From Bacillota bacterium (GTDB taxonomy: Bacteria > Bacillota > Clostridia > Lachnospirales > Lachnospiraceae), in NCBI GenBank assembly GCA_023415595.1, contig JAEZJW010000086.1, positions 1 to 17,892 on the forward strand: a DNA stretch of 17,892 nt, read 5' to 3'. The translations under genes were made by a program, and so were the position numbers. Positions 14,071 through 17,892 of the stretch are shown in pieces. Position 1 is the stretch's first letter. Each line of letters starts with the position of its first letter. The notes below the pieces were generated by a model, which saw nothing but the letters and a program-made list of their open reading frames with translations, ran no database searches and was not told where the DNA came from.

Positions 14071-15909
14071 ATGTTAATCCGAAACAGTATAAAGCAAATC
14101 CTGCGAACCCCTGTTAAGACAGTATTATTTTTCCTGCTGATTACCTTTGCAGCAATATTGTCTACTCTGGGCAGCAATCTATGGCGTATGAGCTCGGCCA
14201 ACATCAAAGCTTTTGAAGAGGTATTTACTACGATCGGTACGGTCGAGCAGAAACAAACCATATTAACTAAAGATGAGACCTGGGATTCCATGCAACAAAC
14301 CAAAATGACCTATTATTATCCCGAATACAATGCTCCCATACCTGTATCTGTCCTGAATTTTAAGGGCGCAGATTACCTATATCAACCGGAGAAAAGGCCA
14401 TTTTACGGAGCCTATCTGCCCGGTTACCAGCTACTTCCTCCGAATATGAATTGGGGATTGGGAGAGATCATCATTGAATTTACGGTAAATGAGGATTGCA
14501 TCCCAAACCAGCCGGTTAAAATCAATGTAATCAAACAGATCTATTCGAGGTATCCAATCAATACACCCACGCTATGGTTCTGTGACAGGTATAATCCTAC
14601 TCCGGATAAATTATATGCGGGGAAGATCTATATCATGGCTATGATAGACACTTATGATTGGCTTGTTGAGACCGAGATCAGTATTACATATATACCACTT
14701 GATAGGGTTGGTTCCTATCAATATACCGAGGATGGGACACTACTTCCGGATGATACCAGGAATATCATCAGTGAAGAGGTCACGGAAGGCTTCTATGAGA
14801 CAGAACACGGGAAACGCTGGCTTAAGCTTGCAGAGTGCATCGACCGTCCCTATCATACGGTACCTGTCACTGCAACGAACAGTACAAAGCTGCTGATACC
14901 TTTCTATAACGGAACCACTTATGTCGATCAGGGTAAGGACATCAGCAAAGAGGAATATGCGAATGGAGATAAGGTATGTCTTGTTTCCACCAGCTTCGCC
15001 CGCTACAACAATCTGAAAGTAGGAGATAAGCTTAACTTACCGCTGTATTATGCTAATTACCGATCTTCAGCCGGAAGAGCCTTTGGTTCTAGTGAAATTT
15101 GGTCGAACTTCAATCCGTTGAATGCGAAGGGAGAACCTTATCCCGTCTTCTACGAAGGGGAATACACAATAGTAGGCTTATACCAATTCGTAGGTGGAGG
15201 GAATTTCAGCGGCTACATCATGGCAGCGAACGAGATCGTGATCCCGGCCAAATCTATTGACACCAGTGACAGGGATAATATCGTTGCCTATGGCCCAATG
15301 ATGGGCTACACCACTTCCTTTCAGATTCCGAACGGGTCCATAGAAGATTACATGAAGGAATTTCAGAAGCTTGGTACCGATGAACTGGAAATCAAATTTT
15401 ACGATAAGGGTTACACAGAGCTGAGGGCAGGTCTGGAGCATATCAAAGGAATGTCATTACTCTTATTAGCTGCAGGTTTGGTTGCAACTGTGTTGATCCT
15501 GGTTTTCTTCTGCAATATGTTAATAACAAAGCAAAAGAAGCGTACCGCAATAGAGCGTTCCTTAGGAATGAGCAAATGGAGCTGTACCCGTTCGATGATA
15601 TACGGAATCCTATTAATAACATTGATTGGAAGTATCTTAGGAAGCTTCTCGGGTTTCTTCCTTACCGACAAGGCAGCAAGTGTATTAAACGGAAGTAATT
15701 ATTACGATACTACCTATACGAATGGCTCAGTAAATAATGGCACTAGTGCAGAAAACAATGAGGAGTTGGATTATGCGAAGCCTGACCTGGCCCTATCGAT
15801 GACAACGGGCGGAATTATCGTCATGCTGGCGGTAATGCTGTCCTATGCTGTTGTGACCAATAATCTGAAGAGTGAACCACTGGAGCTGCTATCAGAGAAG
15901 GGTGAGTAG
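14071..15909 (+). CDS. Large FtsX-like ABC transporter permease
   Basis: The product is 612 aa from ATG 14071 with RBS TAGGAGGAG. One N-terminal helix (~15-37) is followed by an extracytoplasmic domain of about 420 residues, much larger than that of its partner, and then three C-terminal helices (~461-485, ~508-531, ~577-597). The coupling loop TKQKKRTAIERSLGMSKWSC follows helix 2, as in FtsX/MacB permeases. An Asn/Thr/Tyr-rich loop (~540-570, YYDTTYTNGSVNNGTSAENN) lies between the last two helices. It forms an asymmetric heterodimer with the 12163 product (inferred). No two-component sensor/regulator pair is adjacent, unlike the typical Bce-type bacitracin modules, so that assignment is not supported. 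Confidence 0.85.
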   Translation: MLIRNSIKQILRTPVKTVLFFLLITFAAILSTLGSNLWRMSSANIKAFEEVFTTIGTVEQKQTILTKDETWDSMQQTKMTYYYPEYNAPIPVSVLNFKGADYLYQPEKRPFYGAYLPGYQLLPPNMNWGLGEIIIEFTVNEDCIPNQPVKINVIKQIYSRYPINTPTLWFCDRYNPTPDKLYAGKIYIMAMIDTYDWLVETEISITYIPLDRVGSYQYTEDGTLLPDDTRNIISEEVTEGFYETEHGKRWLKLAECIDRPYHTVPVTATNSTKLLIPFYNGTTYVDQGKDISKEEYANGDKVCLVSTSFARYNNLKVGDKLNLPLYYANYRSSAGRAFGSSEIWSNFNPLNAKGEPYPVFYEGEYTIVGLYQFVGGGNFSGYIMAANEIVIPAKSIDTSDRDNIVAYGPMMGYTTSFQIPNGSIEDYMKEFQKLGTDELEIKFYDKGYTELRAGLEHIKGMSLLLLAAGLVATVLILVFFCNMLITKQKKRTAIERSLGMSKWSCTRSMIYGILLITLIGSILGSFSGFFLTDKAASVLNGSNYYDTTYTNGSVNNGTSAENNEELDYAKPDLALSMTTGGIIVMLAVMLSYAVVTNNLKSEPLELLSEKGE

Positions 15910-15924
15910 GGGGGAGAATTGAAA

Positions 15925-16431
15925 ATGTATGTAAAAAAGTTAGATAAAGAAGATGAACTTTTACTAATCCGCAGAAGGAATCTGATAAGCGATTACCAGG
16001 AAAAGGGTGTTTGTTTTTCTTGTCAGAACTTTATTACGGGGGATATCTTTCCTGATGATGGTTTAATTATTTATGAAGATGAATTAGTTAGATGCCAATT
16101 TGAAAAGTATCCAAAAGCAACAGGACAAACAATCATAGTATCAAAACAACACTATGAAGATATTTCGGAAATGCCGATTGATTTGGGGACATACATACTA
16201 AAAGTATCTGATGCTATAATAAAGTTACATAAAGAAATTTTAGGTGCAGAAAAGGTATATATGTGCACAATATGTGATGGGAAAAGAAATCATTTACACT
16301 TTATGCTTTTACCGAGATTAAAAGGTGATACCATTGGATATCAGAATTTTGCTAGAGAAGAAGGGGTACTTACTGATTATCAAGAGACAGCCAATCTGTA
16401 TAGAGAAGCACTAAAAAATATCAAACTGTAA
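15925..16431 (+). CDS. HIT-family protein with HxHxM motif
   Basis: ATG 15925 (168 aa) is placed 8 bases after GGGGGGAG; the TTG at 15919 is too close to that RBS. The protein has a Cys-x-x-Cys pair (CFSC, 30-33), the HIT-like strand YPKATGQTIIVSKQHYEDIS (62-81), and the active-site strand NHLHFMLLPR (122-131). HIT proteins are nucleotide hydrolases or transferases with HxHxHxx, the middle His being the nucleophile. Here His123 and nucleophile His125 are kept but the third His is Met127; in GalT transferases this place is Gln. Gly-His of the upstream strand is also Gly-Gln. Its GC is visibly lower than that of the ABC genes 15 bases upstream, suggesting separate origin. Confidence 0.8.
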   Translation: MYVKKLDKEDELLLIRRRNLISDYQEKGVCFSCQNFITGDIFPDDGLIIYEDELVRCQFEKYPKATGQTIIVSKQHYEDISEMPIDLGTYILKVSDAIIKLHKEILGAEKVYMCTICDGKRNHLHFMLLPRLKGDTIGYQNFAREEGVLTDYQETANLYREALKNIKL

Positions 16432-16479
16432 GAGATATTTATATAAACTCTATCAAGGGGAAATTATAGAATGGAGTAT

Positions 16480-16508
16480 TTGAACTTTAAATACACCTAT
16501 TTTATAGT
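16480..16508 (+). promoter_or_regulatory. Putative promoter for the corrinoid adenosyltransferase gene
   Basis: TTGAAC (16480-16485), a 17-base spacer and TATAGT (16503-16508) lie 26 bases before ATG 16535. No cobalamin riboswitch is visible in the short leader. Confidence 0.5.
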
Positions 16509-16534
16509 TACATGACAGAAAAAGGAGACTTGAG

Positions 16535-17059
16535 ATGAAGGGTTTGATTCATATATACGAAGGCGACGGCAAAGGTAAGACAACGGCTGCTATCGGACTC
16601 AGCATCCGATGTGCCGGTACCGGAGAGAGGGTTCTATTTACGCAATTTCTGAAAAATGATGAGTCCAGTGAAGTAAAAACCTTCGAATTAATCGATAACA
16701 TAGAATATGTTCATTGTAAAACTGACTATGGGTTCTATACCTTTATGTCCGAGGACACAAAAGAGAAAGCAAGAGAAGAATATAACAATTTGCTCATATC
16801 AATGATAGACAAAGTTCAAAATGACGATTATCGTATGCTTGTATTAGACGAGGTCATCTCAGCGGATGGCTTTCAGCTCATTGACCATAATGTCTTAATG
16901 AATTTCTTAAGGAATAAACCGGAGCAATTAGAAGTAGTTATGACCGGAAGAGACCCAGCTGAGGAGCTGGTTGACCTTGCCGATTATGTATCCTATGTTA
17001 AGAAAATCAAGCATCCATATGACAAGGGGATTGGTGCCAGGATAGGGATTGAGAAATAG
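16535..17059 (+). CDS. cobO: Cob(I)yrinic acid a,c-diamide adenosyltransferase (CobO/BtuR family)
   Basis: The product is 174 aa, normal for the family, from ATG 16535 with RBS AAAAAGGAG. The P-loop is GDGKGKTTAAIG (10-21), the form specific to CobA/CobO/BtuR. LVLDEVISADGFQLID around residues 107-122 carries the Walker-B-like acidic residues, VVMTGRDPAEELVDLADYVS follows, and the family tail KGIGARIGIE ends the protein. The enzyme transfers the 5'-deoxyadenosyl group of ATP to the Co(I) corrinoid, giving adenosylcobalamin or its precursor, in the cytoplasm. No other cobalamin gene is in the window, so it more likely serves corrinoid salvage than a local biosynthesis operon. It has its own promoter and a long hairpin behind it. 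Confidence 0.9.
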   Translation: MKGLIHIYEGDGKGKTTAAIGLSIRCAGTGERVLFTQFLKNDESSEVKTFELIDNIEYVHCKTDYGFYTFMSEDTKEKAREEYNNLLISMIDKVQNDDYRMLVLDEVISADGFQLIDHNVLMNFLRNKPEQLEVVMTGRDPAEELVDLADYVSYVKKIKHPYDKGIGARIGIEK

Positions 17060-17102
17060 TAAATAGCGAAATAATCAGGAAATGTACGGGATACCGTCTA
17101 AT

Positions 17103-17149
17103 ATTATCAAGGGCAGAAACCATAGAAAACTGGCTCTGCCCTTGATAAT
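17103..17149 (+). terminator. Strong hairpin after cobO, probable terminator
   Basis: A perfect 15-bp stem, ATTATCAAGGGCAGA (17103-17117) with TCTGCCCTTGATAAT (17135-17149), has an inner CCA/TGG pairing in the loop. The 3' tail (TAATTTAAC) is AT-rich but not a clean T run. The symmetric A/T flanks could allow termination from both sides. Confidence 0.65.
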
Positions 17150-17200
17150 TAATTTAACAAATTGGAACATGATAGGATCTGACCATTAGAAGGAGCGATT

Positions 17201-17892
17201 ATGGTAACAAAAAATGATATTATAAAGTTTCTTGAAAATATAGATATAAAGCACGACGATACCATCCTGATACATACATCACTAAAAGCAATCGGTGGAC
17301 TGGACGGTGGTGCAGATATGCTAATTGATGCATTTTGTGAGTATCTTCACAACGGACTATTCCTTATTCCCACACATACCTGGGATGAGGTTCTTCCTGA
17401 TAAGCCTTACTATGATGTTAAAACCTCAATGCCATGTATTGGTGCGTTACCTTGTGTAGCTGTGAAACGTAAGGATGGGGTACGTTCACTTCATCCGACT
17501 CATTCGGTTGTGGCTTTTGGCACAAGAGCGAGAGAGTATATTAAAGGGGAAGAAATGGCTGCATCTCCAGCACCTATAGGTGGTTGCTGGTCAAGATTAT
17601 ATGATGAGCATGCAAAGATATTGTTAATTGGAGTTGGCCACGATAAAAATACATACTTTCATGCTGTCGATGAAATGTTACATATACCAAACAGGCTAAG
17701 GGAAAGTGCGTTTACCATCACGATTAAGGATGAAGATGGAAAGACGCATACCACACCCCCCTTTCATACCCACTTTACTAAGGGTATCTCTACTTGTTGT
17801 TCTGATTTCTATCCAAATTACAAAAAGCCCTTGGAGGAGTTTGGTGCAGTAACATATTCGAAGCTGGGAGATGCAGTTGTATATTGCTGTGA
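17201..17892 (+). CDS. AAC(3)-family aminoglycoside N3-acetyltransferase (3' truncated by window edge)
   Basis: ATG 17201 follows AGGAG at 5 bases. The frame is open for 230 codons to the window end, against a usual family length of ~260-275, so only the C-terminus is missing. Family blocks are clear: ILIHTSLKAIGGLDGGADML (22-41), LFLIPTHTWDEV (53-64), VRSLHPTHSVVAFG (94-107; His98 and His101), the ASPAPIGGCWSRLYDEHAKI region, and LLIGVGHDKNTYFHAVDEML. The enzyme type transfers acetyl from acetyl-CoA to the 3-amino group of 2-deoxystreptamine aminoglycosides. Many chromosomal homologues in Firmicutes (YokD-like) have unproved drug activity, so resistance is a possibility rather than a conclusion. 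It is separated from cobO by the hairpin at 17103. Confidence 0.9.
   Translation, partial: MVTKNDIIKFLENIDIKHDDTILIHTSLKAIGGLDGGADMLIDAFCEYLHNGLFLIPTHTWDEVLPDKPYYDVKTSMPCIGALPCVAVKRKDGVRSLHPTHSVVAFGTRAREYIKGEEMAASPAPIGGCWSRLYDEHAKILLIGVGHDKNTYFHAVDEMLHIPNRLRESAFTITIKDEDGKTHTTPPFHTHFTKGISTCCSDFYPNYKKPLEEFGAVTYSKLGDAVVYCC

Noticed and set aside
13782..14303. 174-codon reverse frame across the ATPase/permease junction
   Set aside because: It overlaps two well-supported genes and has no family features.
16471..16515. 14-codon ORF (MEYLNFKYTYFIVT) behind AAGGGG upstream of cobO
   Set aside because: It spans the likely promoter of cobO, so it would not be on that transcript as a leader peptide; too short to support.
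16432..16534. Cobalamin riboswitch upstream of cobO
   Set aside because: Only ~100 AT-rich bases, with no B12-box-like sequence or elaborate structure.
1..17892. CRISPR array, tRNA/rRNA genes, insertion sequence or phage genes
   Set aside because: No repeated spacer pattern, no recognisable RNA gene and no transposase, integrase or phage structural motif was seen on either strand.

Overview
The window looks like a chromosomal segment of a low-GC, Gram-positive, clostridial (Lachnospiraceae-like) Firmicute. The evidence is AT-rich spacers, strong AGGAG-type ribosome binding sites, sigma-A-like promoters, many secreted proteins with Gram-positive signal peptides, and a clostridial gene style (Big_2 domains, SIMPL, copper-amine-oxidase-type stalk domains, FtsX/MacB-like ABC transporters). 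The assignment is inferred from style; no rRNA or tRNA is present to confirm it. Every gene I support lies on the + strand.

Left part (1-8000): mostly exported or surface proteins. It starts with the 3' end of a Tyr- and acid-rich gene (1-648) and a strong terminator. A two-gene operon follows (799-3483) with two transglutaminase-like secreted proteins. The first carries a Big_2 domain and has lost all three catalytic residues; the second keeps Cys/His/Asp. Next come a DUF1543 tandem-repeat protein (3597-4106), a secreted right-handed beta-helix protein with a pectate-lyase-3-type motif (4348-5934), a membrane-anchored SIMPL protein (6056-6826), and a secreted protein with a stalk domain and a Pro/Thr linker (6882-7961), closed by a strong terminator.

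Middle part (8000-12160): two antibiotic-resistance-type enzymes in sequence. One is an AviRa-like 23S rRNA methyltransferase (8139-8840). The other is an Arr rifamycin ADP-ribosyltransferase (9049-9477) with its own promoter. A single-pass membrane protein with PD40/WD40-like repeats follows (9522-11180). Then comes a compact regulated unit: a near-consensus promoter, three copies of a 16-bp palindrome (ATCGYA-N4-TRCGAT), two overlapping micro-ORFs (50 and 33 codons) and an ArsR-family repressor. This unit is the most system-like undescribed element in the window.

Right part (12160-17892): an ABC operon of FtsX-like permease, LolD/MacB-type ATPase and a large FtsX-like permease (12163-15909), probably driven by a promoter overlapping a 9-bp inverted repeat. 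Immediately behind it sits a HIT-family gene of visibly lower GC. After that come a CobO-type corrinoid adenosyltransferase (16535-17059) and the first 230 codons of an AAC(3)-family aminoglycoside acetyltransferase that runs off the window end. Together with aviRa and arr, this gives three resistance-type enzymes for three drug classes within about 10 kb, with no visible mobile element.
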